This document shows, one piece after another, positions 11,399-24,839 of a stretch of 64,000 nucleotides of DNA. The stretch is from assembly GCA_016617855.1 (NCBI GenBank), contig JAECUM010016682.1, forward strand, positions 1 to 64,000. Direction: 5' to 3'. The position numbers and the translations under genes are program-made. Under the pieces are notes generated by a model. That model did not search any database, was not told where the DNA came from, and saw only the letters and a program-made list of their open reading frames with translations. The first letter of the stretch is position 1; each line of letters begins with the position of its first letter. Origin of the DNA: Megalonaias nervosa (lineage: Eukaryota > Mollusca > Bivalvia > Unionida > Unionidae).

Positions 11399-12438
11399 AT
11401 AGGTGTCAACTAGTACGGTTTACCCGTAATTTGTACGGTTTTTTCCATTTTTGTCAGTGTACGGCCGTACAACCGTTTGTACGGTTTTTCGTAAATTTTT
11501 CTTCTTTTTTTTTTTTTTCTTTTTTCCTCGTTTTGTATGCATCCGGAACTCTGCCTCTGGACATAACTTTTTAGAACAAGATTTCAACGAGACCAGGGTG
11601 GCCTGAAACAACCAATCAAATTTTACTAAAAACCGCGCTTTTCCTTTGATAATGAAACTAGTTTCATTTCATAGTTCAACTCCTGTTTGTGAAGATCTTG
11701 TCATTTATCGCTCAGAAATTTTACGCTCACTCGGACTTTTAATATTGACAAACTACCTGTGTTGTATGTTTTCTTATTTTATACATTATTATTTTATTAT
11801 TTATACTTATTATTATCAAATGCATACCGCTGACATCAATTTTCATACTTTATATAGTGTGGCAGTCATGGTGGTGTAACCGTAATTCGTCCGACTTTTC
11901 TGTGTGGAGATAAAGTCGATTTATTAAAAATTTTAACAATATACAAATTAAAAATAAATAGTCCGCTGAATTTAACACTGGTATTTTATAGTGCTGTCAT
12001 ATTTTTGAATTAAGTTTACGTAATGCAAATAGGAAGATGCATTGCCAGCATGACGAAAGTAGTACAGATACTGAGTGACGCCATTCTCGTGGCTTGAAAA
12101 TATGTAACACTGCCAATTTTTATATCCAGTTTGGACCAAAAATCGGCACACCATGTAGCAAATTCATAACTTTTCAAACACCAGATAAGCAATTAATAGA
12201 AACGATTAACAGCTTACGAGGTACAATCATCTGGACTGCTACTTTGTCGATTTTTTATATTATTTTTAGATTTCAATTTTTTGATAGCTTCTAGCGTAAT
12301 ATCTTGGTGTTTATGGGGAAAATTATAAATTTGTAACACATTTGTAATCGGGAGATCTTCCCCTATTACATATCAAATCTAAATTTTTAAATTATTGTTT
12401 AAATTTCTTTCATCTAGTTGAAATATTCCATCCATCAA

Positions 12439-12783
12439 ATGGCTATGCCTAACTCGAAGAAACGCAAGCTTGAAGACACTGACCGAGGTCGTGGCAGGTT
12501 TCAGACTGATTGGATTAAAGTCTTCCCAGGCATTGTTGATGTATCAAAGTTAGGCTTTTCCTATGCTTTTTGCAAAATATGCAGTAAAGGCATTAACGTG
12601 GTGGCATCAGGCATATATGATCTGAAGGAACACTTCAGGACAAAAGTGCATGAAAGAAATTTTGAAATGAAGAAGGGAGCATCCATCAAAACCTTGTTTG
12701 CTCAGCCAAAGCAGGAAGACGATAGTGTTATAAGGGCTGAAGTTTTATTTGCCTGCTGCCTGATGATTGTGTACCTGTACTAA
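12439..12783 (+). pseudogene. hAT transposase N-terminal part
   Basis: ATG at 12439 (another at 12445) opens a basic N-terminus, PNSKKRK, that could act as a nuclear localisation signal. A WIKVFPGI segment follows, then a zinc-finger-like FCKICSKG-(n)-HFRTKVH with two cysteines and two histidines, similar to the TTF/BED-like fingers of hAT transposases. Known role: DNA binding at the transposon ends. The resemblance ends near 12755 (IRAEVLFA), after which the sequence jumps to the C-terminal region. TAA follows at 12781. The frame differs from that of the downstream fragment. Confidence 0.7.
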
Positions 12784-13223
12784 CAGACGATGGCCAGAAA
12801 AGGAGCTTTTGTAGCTACTGGCTGGATATTATCAGGCAGAGAATTAGCACTGGTGGCATACGCTTCCCAAATATGAAAGTACTTATTGAGCGACTACTTA
12901 CCTTGCCTCACAGCAATGCAGACTGTGAGAGATCTTTCTCGATGATGAAGAAAATACATACAGAATGTAGGAAGTCTCTGAATTCAGACATAGTAACATC
13001 GTTTTTACAATGTAAAATAAACAATGACACCTGCTGCAAAGACTTTAAAACCCCAGAATACATTGAAAAGTGCGAAAGATGCATGTCTTGTATACAATAC
13101 AACACACAAGTAAAAAGAATGAAACAAAGTTTCAGAAATGTAAATAATTGTGTAAATATGTGTAAAAATGCTTTGTGCATAGCATTTGTTGTTTTAAAAC
13201 TGTTGATCGTATATAATGTATGA
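12757..13223 (+). pseudogene. hAT transposase C-terminal dimerisation domain
   Basis: Contains LPHSNADCERSFSMMKKI near 12900-12955, followed by a RKSLNSD segment. This is the strongly conserved hAT C-terminal dimerisation signature. An ATG lies at 12873, but coding similarity begins about 110 bp earlier, so the fragment is the tail of a longer protein rather than a gene with its own start. The RNase H-like DDE core expected between this and the N-terminal piece is missing, consistent with one internal deletion near 12755. Confidence 0.8.
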
Positions 13224-13324
13224 ATACATTTTTTCATGTAAGGTTTTTTTTTTGGTCTTTGTAAGGTTTTTATTGGTCTGGAGTACAGGTTTTCATCTCG
13301 AGAGGTTGACACCTATGCTAATGC

Positions 13325-15399
13325 ACAAGAAATGCATTTTTGTGGTACTTAAAGGTTGCAGGGTCTGTAAAAAGTCAAAGAGGTGCAGCAGACTCAAGTA
13401 AATAAAGCACCGGCTCTCACTGTCCATGTGTCGCTATAAGAGGATTTGTGTCCAACCTAAAACCTTTTCTCCCATAAACACGTCGTATACCAAATAAAAA
13501 TTAACACAATCATTAGAAAAAAACAATGACAGTGGATATTTACAGCTTTTTGAAAAATAAATCTCGGTTGCAAAATAACTCCAACTTTAATGAGAATAAA
13601 TTACACTACTTTTAGACCACAACGATAGTGTTACCAGAAAGCAAAACAAAACAAACTGGACTATCTGGGTGGATTTATGTGGCAAGACCATCGTTTGACA
13701 TTGTTATGTACTGGAAAGAATACGCCTGAAATATTAGTTAAAATTCCGTTTTGGAAAGGAATGCAGTTTTTTATTTAACACTTGCATTTTCAAGATTCCT
13801 GCGACTATGGCAAGGATATATATTTGTTTTCGGTATTTTATTTACATATAGAGGCTAATACATGTTCTGGCGTCGGTAGAAACTGTATTTGCTTTTATCA
13901 GGTTTCCAATTTATCTCTTATGTTCATCAAGATACCGACCTAATTTGTTGTAGAAGCTTTGATAACCAGAAAATTGGGTGTTCTTTAGGGGCTAATTGTA
14001 CAAGATTTCTTGAATATATTGAAAAAAGTGAAAGAAACCGCTCAAATTGCCCCGGGCCTTTATTTTGGAAGGGCAGAATGACAAGATGAAAATGCAGACT
14101 TCGGGTAATTACTCAGCTGGCTTCTAGTTAACTCCACTGCAGATACACGCCAAGTGAAGGAAACTGGCATCCAAGTTAATTCTATGACAGATACACGCAA
14201 AGTGACGGAAACTGGAAATCAGAAAATTGAAACCATGTCTTCTTATTGGCATGTATAATAACCAGATCGGAAATTACTCCATTATTAGACGGTAAACAAC
14301 AGTAACATTGTAAGTCGTTTTCGAAAATCATCGCAATCAATTTATGAATTACAACTTGTACCGGAAATCGTACCAAGGGCTTCAAATCAAAGGAGTAGCA
14401 TTTGTTTGAGACTAACGGGTTTCGATTGTCTCGTCGATTTTGTGATACTCGATGCTGCATAAACCTTTAGAAAACTTGTCTCCAATAATGTTTACGATTA
14501 TTCGATTCAATATCAGTGAAATGAATGGGTGGGGGTGGGGATAATATATTTAAAATGTAAGCAGTCATGTCTGTCTAGATTATTTCCTTTCCTACGTTCT
14601 GTTTAGCCCAGATGGCCGTTATTTAAAAAATACTAAAATTTTAAAGAATTTTTAAAGCTATTTGGAAATGTACAAGACTTTGCTTTTCCTCTCATATGTC
14701 TTTTATTTATATTGCTCTCGTCGAAGAGAGTGAAAGCTATACAATTCTAACATGAATCGTGTACTTTAGTTTCTCAGTCTTAAATAATGATAAGCGTTTA
14801 GATGTATAAAAGTATACCTAGTTTTTAAAATAGACATCGGGATACATTTAATATTCTGTCAACCAATATGACAGGTTGTTTCTTTCTGGTGTTATGAACT
14901 AAGATCTTCTTGTTTTCTGGGTCACTTGTGACGATGTTAACTAGAGGTTTGCAGTATTAATGGTATGCCGGTTTACCGCGGTATTTCTTTCCAGTGGTAT
15001 TATCACGATACTTTTTTACTGCATCGTTACGTTGGTAGTATTCATCAGTAAGGAATGTACGAAAATTCCGAGGAATCTTGTTAGAACTTTAATGATATTA
15101 ACAGTATGTTTTCATTATCCATGTCGAAATAGTTCCAAAACTTGTCATTCTTTTACCAATATAATTAAATGTATGATCCTTTAATCACGTGTTTGACGCA
15201 TGTTACGCATGCCAATGCGATGGCCAATGGAATGTTGTGAATATATTCGGGCGATGTCCAACTGTCTGAACAAAATTCGGATGTCATGTTTCGGTTATTT
15301 GTTATTTACTAGTATATGTGAATGTAAGTCCTTTGCAAGACCGCGAATCATCCTTTTTTTCTGTCTGAACTACCTATTTTCTCGTTTGTTGTTTTACCT
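13325..15399. other. No gene recognised
   Basis: AT-rich DNA. It holds two 48-bp tandem copies (14126-14221) and a short GGTATGCCGG...ACCGCGGTAT stretch near 14960-14990 that resembles one at 16800-16840. Confidence 0.5.
14126..14221 (+). repeat. 48-bp tandem duplication
   Basis: Two imperfect copies, each starting AGTTAA and containing CAGATACACGC and GGAAACTGG. Confidence 0.75.
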
Positions 15400-16288
15400 G
15401 TAGGCTTGTACAATAATAACAAGAGAAAAGAGTGAAGTCAACAAGCTTTGTATATTTAAACAAATAATTTATTTCCCTAGAAAACAATGTAAAAATTGGA
15501 AATAGGACTTACGGTTTGTGAATATGATCCAAAATTTAATCCTAAGAATGAAAAATACAAGTCCTATCATTAAATAGTTCTATTAAAATCCAGGTTCGAA
15601 TCTCGACGACGTTCCAGTATGGAAGGCGATGACGTCAGATGTGGTCGTTGTACAAATAGCAACAATTCCTCAATTGAATCACAGTTTATAATTCCAGAAT
15701 AAATTTCCACTGAATTTCTTTCTCCCAGAATTAATAAAACAATACACTCGTTTGGTTTTCTAGAGAATAAATTATTAAATTCCAAAAACAAATGAACTTC
15801 AAAAACAATCTGGTTTCAACAATAAAAACCTATCCAGCCTTCAAGGTTTCCAAAATACAACTGACTGACGAGCGCTCATAAAGGGTATTATAGCCACTCA
15901 AATTATCATCCCGTTCTCGCGAGATAGATTACGTGGTCTCTTAACACTTAAACAACGCAATAAGAAAAATGTAATTTGTCACGTAGCAAGAACCCCTATC
16001 TACTCTCACTCTGAAATAAATTTAAAAATAAACATTATTTATTCAGACTAGACGAAATGACCTTGGCAATAGCCAGTCGTTTTCGCATAGCGCTTATACT
16101 ACCGCTGACCAAGGTGAACTAAAAATATTACTCATGTAACAGCTTTTACGTCTTAGATAAACAACATTACTAAAAGAATTTCGAATCCCGTGAAAATAAT
16201 CATTACAATAAAATGTAATGAAACAAAAATAAAATAAAAAAGAATTTTAAAACTAACACACAAGCAATTTAATTACATATACGTAACA
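15400..16288 (-). mobile_element. solo LTR related to the gypsy LTR
   Basis: The reverse complement begins TGTTACGTATAT near 16288. Near its end it contains the GGGAAATAAATTATTTG, CAAAGCTTGTTG and TTCACTCTTTTCT blocks, all in the same order as in the 3' LTR at 7.2-8.0 kb. The rest is diverged. No internal region or partner LTR is present, so a solo LTR left by LTR-LTR recombination is likely. No clear target duplication was found and the left end is uncertain by a few bases. Confidence 0.75.
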
Positions 16289-17972
16289 GTTGAGTAAGTG
16301 TGTTTTACGTCTATTGGCCATCTCTAATAAATATCTTGCCCGGATACTGACATTGAGATCCCACTCAAAGTTTCCTTTCCTATTACATCTATAGAAAATT
16401 GTAGGTTTTAGTATCAACACTTCCTCTTCTTATATATAGGCTCCCTAATGTCAGCACCATATCTCTCACAGTATCAGCTATAGTGTAAGAATTAATCAAC
16501 CCACTTTAGCTATAGTTTTAAGATTACAACTTCAACAACAATTAACATACACATAGCGAATTCATCTCCTATAAGCACTGACCGTAACAGTTTTGGAGAG
16601 AGGAAGGGGGGTCTGTGATTTTCGTTTGAGATCAAATGTTTTCTTTTTTATCTCCAAATAATTTATATTTATTCCATATAATATCACGGATTAAATGTGG
16701 TATTATTTGGCGATAAATCAGAGCAAGATAGTTTTCCAGCTGTTGACAGAACTTTGAAATGTTGTAGCCTAACATAATTGCTGTATATTTTGGTACGTAT
16801 CTCGGTACGTTCAGAAATGCCATGGTATACCGCGGTACAAAATTTTCGTGATACCGAGCTACAATGTTGACCAATCAATATGCTTGATACAAAGGCGTGA
16901 TAAATATCTCTGTCATCGTTATATTTATAATGCACATTAAGACGCCATTTTATGTCCTTTTAGCTTGAAAAATATATTCGAATATTAAGTAGAAAACAGT
17001 ATTAATTGTGTAATATCAATATTATAAATAGTAATTTTTAATTGTTTATTTGAAAAGAAACAGAAATCTTTAAAATGGCCAAGCATTAATTGTACATATA
17101 GTGTTTTACTTAACCAACGGATTTTAATAATATAAATCTTTTATTTCTTAGATACAAAGTTATCAGTAATGTAATGGCTCTGTTCTGATCAGAATTTTTT
17201 TTGGGTCAATTGAATTAAAGAACAACATATGTCAGAATCATATGTTAATAAGAAAATAACGCACAGACCTTTTAGGTTCTTTTTTTATTTCAAAGTACCT
17301 TCGTGCTATAATAATTATCACGTGTATTAATCAATTATGCGAAAATCAGATTTAACCATGACCGAGATCTTCATCCTATGACATCAAAATATAAATATGG
17401 AGATGGAGTAGGAAATGTCTCTGGAATGTTTATAAAAATATTTTTTCAATTGTATTTTTTATTTTGAACATGACAAGCTACACCTTGCGTAATTTTGTTC
17501 ACTTTCTCAATAGTCTCCATACGAACCTGGGCTACCATCTTTTTTGTTCACAATCATTATTGTTAAAAATCTGATAAAGGTTTCTATGTTAAGTTTGCGT
17601 GTCAACTGACAGACAAGTCGGATAAACAAATGGACCCCAAATCATAATGTTTGATTTCAGTCTAGACACGTGTACCATGTTAATCATCATCCTTTGTGGA
17701 TCAATTGCACGTTTTAAACTTGCCGCTAGTAACCTCTGAACGGAATGCTGATCAGCTGGACAAATGAGAACCATAGCATATGCTACTGCTGCAGGGGCTA
17801 TTTATTACCGTGTGTACTCGCTTATAACACGGGTCAAAGAGAAAACTGCACATTCCCAGATTTTCAGTCGCATAATGCGCCCGCAGATGTGGATCTATTT
17901 AGTTTGTTAGGAGTAATCAGTAGAACAGTCCACATAGACCTGATCTATCGGTGCGTATGCGACGGCTGATTG

Positions 17973-18036
17973 ACGTCTATGTTGTTTGCAATTGAACTCG
18001 ACTTTTAAGAGAGTACACAGGGTACATATTTTGATC
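17973..18036 (+). repeat. dispersed ~60-bp repeat, copy 2
   Basis: Matches copy 1 at 10812-10873 in sequence order and orientation. Confidence 0.5.
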
Positions 18037-18161
18037 GGAATCAAATAACAAGGCAATGTCTTTAGATACATCCTCCCATGCGAATGCTTTACAATCATAT
18101 TCAAATAATCAGCAATTGTCACAATAAATTTGAAATAATTAACTTTATGGAAAGTAATGAC

Positions 18162-18237
18162 AGATATATACACTAATTAAGACTGACTCATCAACGGTAA
18201 AAATAGATATATACACTAATTAAGACTGACTCATCAA
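18162..18237 (+). repeat. 43-bp period tandem duplication
   Basis: ATATATACACTAATTAAGAC followed by TGACTCATCAA occurs twice with a 43-bp period. Confidence 0.85.
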
Positions 18238-19120
18238 TATTCGCAATAAGTATTGCGTTTATTCGCAATATATTTATTTTTTACGGACACGATTTGGCAC
18301 TAATGGGCTTCCGTATATTCCTGGTCTTGCTAATGTTTTATAAATCCAAAACTTATGTAAAATCAAAATGATAGTTCACAAAGGTATATCATTGCTGGCT
18401 TCAAAAATCAGGATTAAGCAGAGAAATCGGGGGTTATATTCAATATTTTAAAACGTGGAATATATTCATCTTATATAATTGGTTCCATCGCTTACAAAGT
18501 GGAACATTACAATCATAAGGAAACTTGTAAGAGATCAACAATTTATCAATGTCATACTGCATACATTAAAAAGAGTGATGGCATCATAATTAATGCAGCA
18601 AGCAAATATATAAAGGAACAAATGCAATCCATCGAGCTGTATAAGTCGGGTCTTTAATTACAAGATCTGAGTACCCAGAATTTATTGTCTCAGAATCGAA
18701 ATCCTTACGTTCCAGTACCTCGTATCTTGAAGAATTCGTACTTGTCTTTGCATACAAAAAATATTTTTTTTTTCAACTCTCTGCTTTATATATATGCAGA
18801 TCTTTTATTCATAATGCATATAATAAATCATAATATTTCCGCCTTGCTCCCACAATGGAAAAATTCCTCCATTTTGACACCATATGTACATAAATACAGT
18901 ATCGAAAGGCACACACATGTACAGTCGTCTCCATTTCTTCATAGGATTAATGATTAAAGTCATACACACAAGGGAAACTTTAAAACAAACTTGAAATCGT
19001 CATTTCGTCGTACTTCTTCAAAACAGGCAGATATTTGTAACAAGAAGACCCATCCACCCACTGAAAACGCTTGGGCTGATTTCACACCAGTTCTGCGCTA
19101 TTTTTATCGGTTTTTTCCTT

Positions 19121-20690
<1,570 letters not shown>

Positions 20691-20791
20691 AGTGATCATA
20701 TGTCCGGAGCCACCCACGTACAGGTCTGCAGTCACAGCTTTCAATGTATTCACACCTGTTGCCTTGCCGCTCGCCCATCGCCACATGACTT

Positions 20792-20945
20792 CAGGCCCGG
20801 CCCTAGGATGTGTAGGGCCCAAGGCAGCATGCGGGGCCCAAGGCAACAAGGGATGAGTACGGGGCCCCAAAAAAAAACACTGCAGTGCGGAGAAGCGCGG
20901 GCCCAAGGAGGTTGCCTCGTTTGCCTTGCCCTAATGCCGGGCCTG
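20792..20945. mobile_element. short GC-rich MITE-like element
   Basis: Ends CAGGCCCGGC and its inverse GCCGGGCCTG enclose 154 bp much more GC-rich than its surroundings, with GGGCCCAAGGC-type subterminal repeats. The CAGGCCCGG terminus resembles non-autonomous hAT elements. No matching 8-bp duplication is visible, so the class is uncertain. Confidence 0.55.
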
Positions 20946-22150
20946 TGTATTGAGAAGCCTTCCTCTTTATTTGGAAGGTATTTGGTCTGAGATAGGGATG
21001 ACTTCATGACTTGTGCTTGAGTTAGATATAAGTGAGGGAAAGTTACGCAGTCACTCTCACTCTCCTGTCCGTGCCTGTCTGAATCCAGTGGCACGACAAC
21101 GTGTGTAAGACGAGTCCCGCTTCAGTTGGTCCTAATGCACCTGAGCTGATACCCTGCGATGTCCACACAGCTCTTGTCACATTCCTTCACAGCTGGGAAG
21201 ATAAGCTTATCTGCTCGAGTGCAAGATCAACTAGACAGGACTGTACAGAGGAAGCCAGGCGTGTATGTCCACTCTGCGTCAACAGTCGCAGGTAGCAGCT
21301 GTCAACTGTTACTTACGGTAGCAGGCTTAACAAACATTAAACACACATCGAGCAGGTATTTTCATCACTGAGTTGTTACATTCAGCAACAATCTTCTATT
21401 TAAGAACGTGTAAACGATCCAATTGATCGTTCCATTTTACTATTTTGCTGCTATTTGACTCTTTGTCTCTCGGACGGTGCGTATTTATCATGTCTACTCA
21501 AGGCTCAGTCCGTACATGTAGCCAAGTGTTTCGGTAACGGGAATATTTGCCGAGCTTGCAAATACTGGTTGTGATGGAAAAAGACGGATTGGTAAACAAA
21601 TACCTCTTACGACTCGTGAAATGTTTTTTTTAAAAAACATTTTCATTCTTTTCTTTCTTCTACAACGTCAATTTTTACTGTTTGTCTAAAGGTATTAAAA
21701 GTTCATAACATTTTACCAGTAACTTAAAGAAATACTGGAAAAAAAATTATTTTTGCCGTATCGAACTTTGTAACTATTCAACCCTTAATAACCTCGCAAG
21801 TCTCGAGACACCTGCATGACATATTCTGAGCTTTTCTGATGAAGAATTATGCCAGGTATTTTGCAAAAATATAAGTTGAAACTCGAAAATGATAATAAAA
21901 TATATTGGGGCTGTCGCAAACATCAGATAGACATTTCAATAAGCTGGGATGATATGGTGCTCTTAAGGCAAGCTTATCAAGATGTAAACAAATGGTTAGC
22001 GTGGCACATATACCAAACCCCACCCCCACGCAGAAAAACTCCACGATTAACATTAATTATCACTTGTCAGGAAAATACGTGTTGTCGAAGTTCAAGTATT
22101 TCTATCAAACAATTGTATATTTAGTGTGCATCACCTCAAACCAGATCATT
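20946..22150. other. No gene recognised
   Basis: Mixed-composition DNA without a credible gene. The short overlapping frames near 20.75-21.4 kb have no recognisable domain. Confidence 0.45.
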
Positions 22151-22312
22151 CTATAATTGTACAATGGTCCAATTGCTTTTCATCTATAATTTTACAGTGG
22201 TCCAATCGCACTCCATCTATAATTGTACAATGGTCCAATTGCATGTCATCTAAAATTTTACAGTGGTCCAATCGCACTCCATCTATAATTGTACAATAGT
22301 CCAATCGCACCA
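22151..22312 (+). repeat. 33-bp minisatellite, about 5 copies
   Basis: Units CTATAATTGTACAATGGTCC... and CTATAATTTTACAGTGGTCC... alternate, so the array has a 66-bp higher-order pattern. The minus-strand frame of 11-residue repeats is a consequence of the 33-bp period. Confidence 0.9.
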
Positions 22313-23519
22313 CAACAATCATATGAATCACTAAATGTTAACAATCTGGAATCCATTTTCGAAAGTGTCTCGTGCCCAGAACTGCAATTAGCGTATTCGA
22401 GACAAGATTTCCCCAAAATAAACGTACTAAACTGTATGATGATAGTGTATTTCAGTAGTAACATGATAGTGTATTTCAGTAGTAACATGATTGTTCCAGC
22501 ACGTAGAAGATACAGAGAACATGTTCATTATGTCAGTTAACTTCTGGTTTTCAGTGCAAATCCAAATACAGGTAAATGATAAAGAACATATTGGACTCAA
22601 AAACCTATTCTCTGTAGGTAATCGTCACTCTGTTCGTTTTTAACACTGTCTTACGGCTGTTACTGGCACCCATTGACCACCAGGCAGTTGGAAAAAATGC
22701 AGAGATATAGGACACACAGATTACTTACAGGCGTATGTTTTTTCTGACTCTAATTTCAGCGCATTATGTGCCTGAATGACGGGCAACAGTTCGTCGTTCC
22801 CCCCCTCCCCCCCCAAAAAAAAAACAAAATAGAAAATATATTCATTGGTGCTTATTGATCGATTATAACCCCCAAAAAGGTAGATCTAAAATTCGGCACG
22901 ATATAGTCATTATTGTGCTAATCTACCATTATATATTAATTCCGAATTCTATTCATAACCAAATGCATTGTCCACCGAGAAAACTTAATAATACATGTAA
23001 GCAAAAGAAAAGAAAAATGTGTGGTTTTGTTATGCAAGACTCGTGTAGATGATATCTTGTTGGAAAGAGCATTACCTAAACTGATTTTAATTTCTAATGT
23101 ACAGAACATTCATCATTCAATCTAGATGCTAGACGGACATTCATATTTTTATCCAAAGACATTATTCAAACTTATCCATTTTAGATCGTGTATAATTTAA
23201 TATAAAATTAACTGACTCCTTAAAATTGGGTTTTAGAATAAAATTAATTTGCTTTTAATGAAACTAGAAAGATTGATCTCTTGTCACGTGAAAGCTGAGT
23301 TGTCAAGTACTGACAGATATACTGAGACAATGAATCAACGGGATAATGGATTCTGAACTATATATTTTAAGACCGAATATACTTGAACTTAACATCAAAA
23401 GAGAGAGAAACTATTTGAGCTAGCAAATTTTGATGCCCAGCTGACGGATGTATAATTTGCTTATGCCCACTTTATACATTGTAAGAATATTGCATTCATT
23501 TTTTCTTGATTTTTAAAAG

Positions 23520-23586
<67 letters not shown>

Positions 23587-24091
23587 TGATATTGTTGTTG
23601 CTGCTGTTGTTGTTGTTGCTGATGTTGCTGTTATTGGTTTTTTCGCAGCCTTGAAATTCACTGAGAAAAACATACAACACATAAATGTTTTCGCCATCGA
23701 TAAAAATTATCGGTTTCTTTTGTATGTAATTTCTTAGATTAATTTAGATCTACCTGGATGTGTACGTATCTTCAATATTTCATTCAATGTTTCCTTGCGG
23801 CGTTTCTCTTTCTTTTGTCGCTTTGACCTACGCCGATAAATCAAAAGGTCCAGAGCAGGGTGTGAAATTATCCTGAGTCTCGGGGCGAGGGTCAGGGCAC
23901 TGATATTAATCGGGGAACAGAACCTGTATATCAAGTAGCCATAGGCCTTTTCAAGTTATTGATATTATATCGAAAGCGGACACAAAATAATTTGGAAAAC
24001 AAACATACATTCCATAAAGAGCCCAAGTTAATCCCTTAGGCTGGCTGATAAGTTGTCAAAATTAATTATGACGCATTATATCTGTCAACAA
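22313..24091. other. No gene recognised
   Basis: AT-rich. Contains a tandem 24-bp duplication at 22437-22486 and a (TAA)n(TTA)n array at 23520-23585. Confidence 0.5.
23520..23585. repeat. (TAA)n-(TTA)n microsatellite
   Basis: A trinucleotide run switches strand sense from ATA/TAA to ATT/TTA in the middle, so it can fold as a hairpin. GTTGCT-type repeats follow. Confidence 0.9.
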
Positions 24092-24375
24092 ACATGGGCG
24101 CCCGCAGGATAGGTCAAGGGGGGTCACGTGACCACAACCCCGGCAATCATACTGCAAATATATACATATAAATTCCGCCAAGTTTAATCATGCAAATGAA
24201 GCTGAAAATATGTCACAAGATTCTGTTCAAAACGCTTAGTAAATATTCGCTTTAGTTTCAGACTGCTTACTATACTAACTCTCCCGGCCGTGACTGACTG
24301 GCCCCCACCCCCACCCCGCAAAAAATCCTGACCCCTGACCCCCCCCCCCCGCAAAAAATCCTGCGGGCGCCCATG
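24092..24375. mobile_element. MITE with perfect 19-bp inverted ends
   Basis: ACATGGGCGCCCGCAGGAT at 24092-24110 is the exact inverse of 24357-24375. The 284-bp interior has C/G homopolymer-rich stretches and no coding capacity. This is a typical non-autonomous DNA transposon layout. A target duplication could not be fixed, so the superfamily is unknown. Confidence 0.75.
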
Positions 24376-24470
24376 TCTATAAACAACAATGTCTGGCGTG
24401 GATGCCCTTCATTTTAATGGGGAGAAACTATTGCGACATAATTGTATATCAGATTATTGATGAATAGCAC

Positions 24471-24543
24471 GTATGTATGTATGTATGTATGTATGTATGC
24501 AGGCATGTATGTATGTATGTATGTATGTATGTATGTATGTATG
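24471..24543. repeat. (GTAT)n microsatellite
   Basis: Tetranucleotide array interrupted once by GCAGGC. Confidence 0.9.
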
Positions 24544-24799
24544 TCCACCATTCTCATGGAAGCATATGTAGATGTCAGGGACTTTCATCTATATCCTTGC
24601 TGTTCTGGTGAGTGCCACGTTTTGTAGTGGGTCTAGTTATAGTGATATAATTATCTTCTTCAGGGTTTCTACTGCTTAATGTCGTATTATTTCTGATTCT
24701 CAAACCACAATTGGTACGACCTATGCGTTCCCTAGACCGTTCTTTTTATCATGCCATTTCACGAGAATATGCTTTACTTTATCTTGTTCCTTTTGTGCA

Positions 24800-24834
<35 letters not shown>
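24800..24834. repeat. (ATT)n microsatellite
   Basis: About eleven units. Confidence 0.9.
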
Positions 24835-24839
24835 CTCAT

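Larger units (their letters stand above)
11399..13316 (+). mobile_element. hAT DNA transposon, internally deleted
   Basis: Terminal inverted repeats ATAGGTGTCAAC at 11399-11410 and its complement at 13305-13316 are bounded by a perfect 8-bp direct repeat, GCTAATGC (11391-11398 and 13317-13324). An 8-bp duplication is diagnostic of hAT elements. The subterminal region at the left has several GTACGGTTT-type repeats, likely transposase-binding sites. The interior keeps an N-terminal zinc-finger-like exon and the C-terminal dimerisation domain of a hAT transposase, but the catalytic middle is gone. The copy would depend on transposase supplied in trans. Confidence 0.9.

Noticed and set aside
12908..13312. 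134-codon minus-strand frame
   Set aside because: Antisense shadow of the hAT dimerisation domain.
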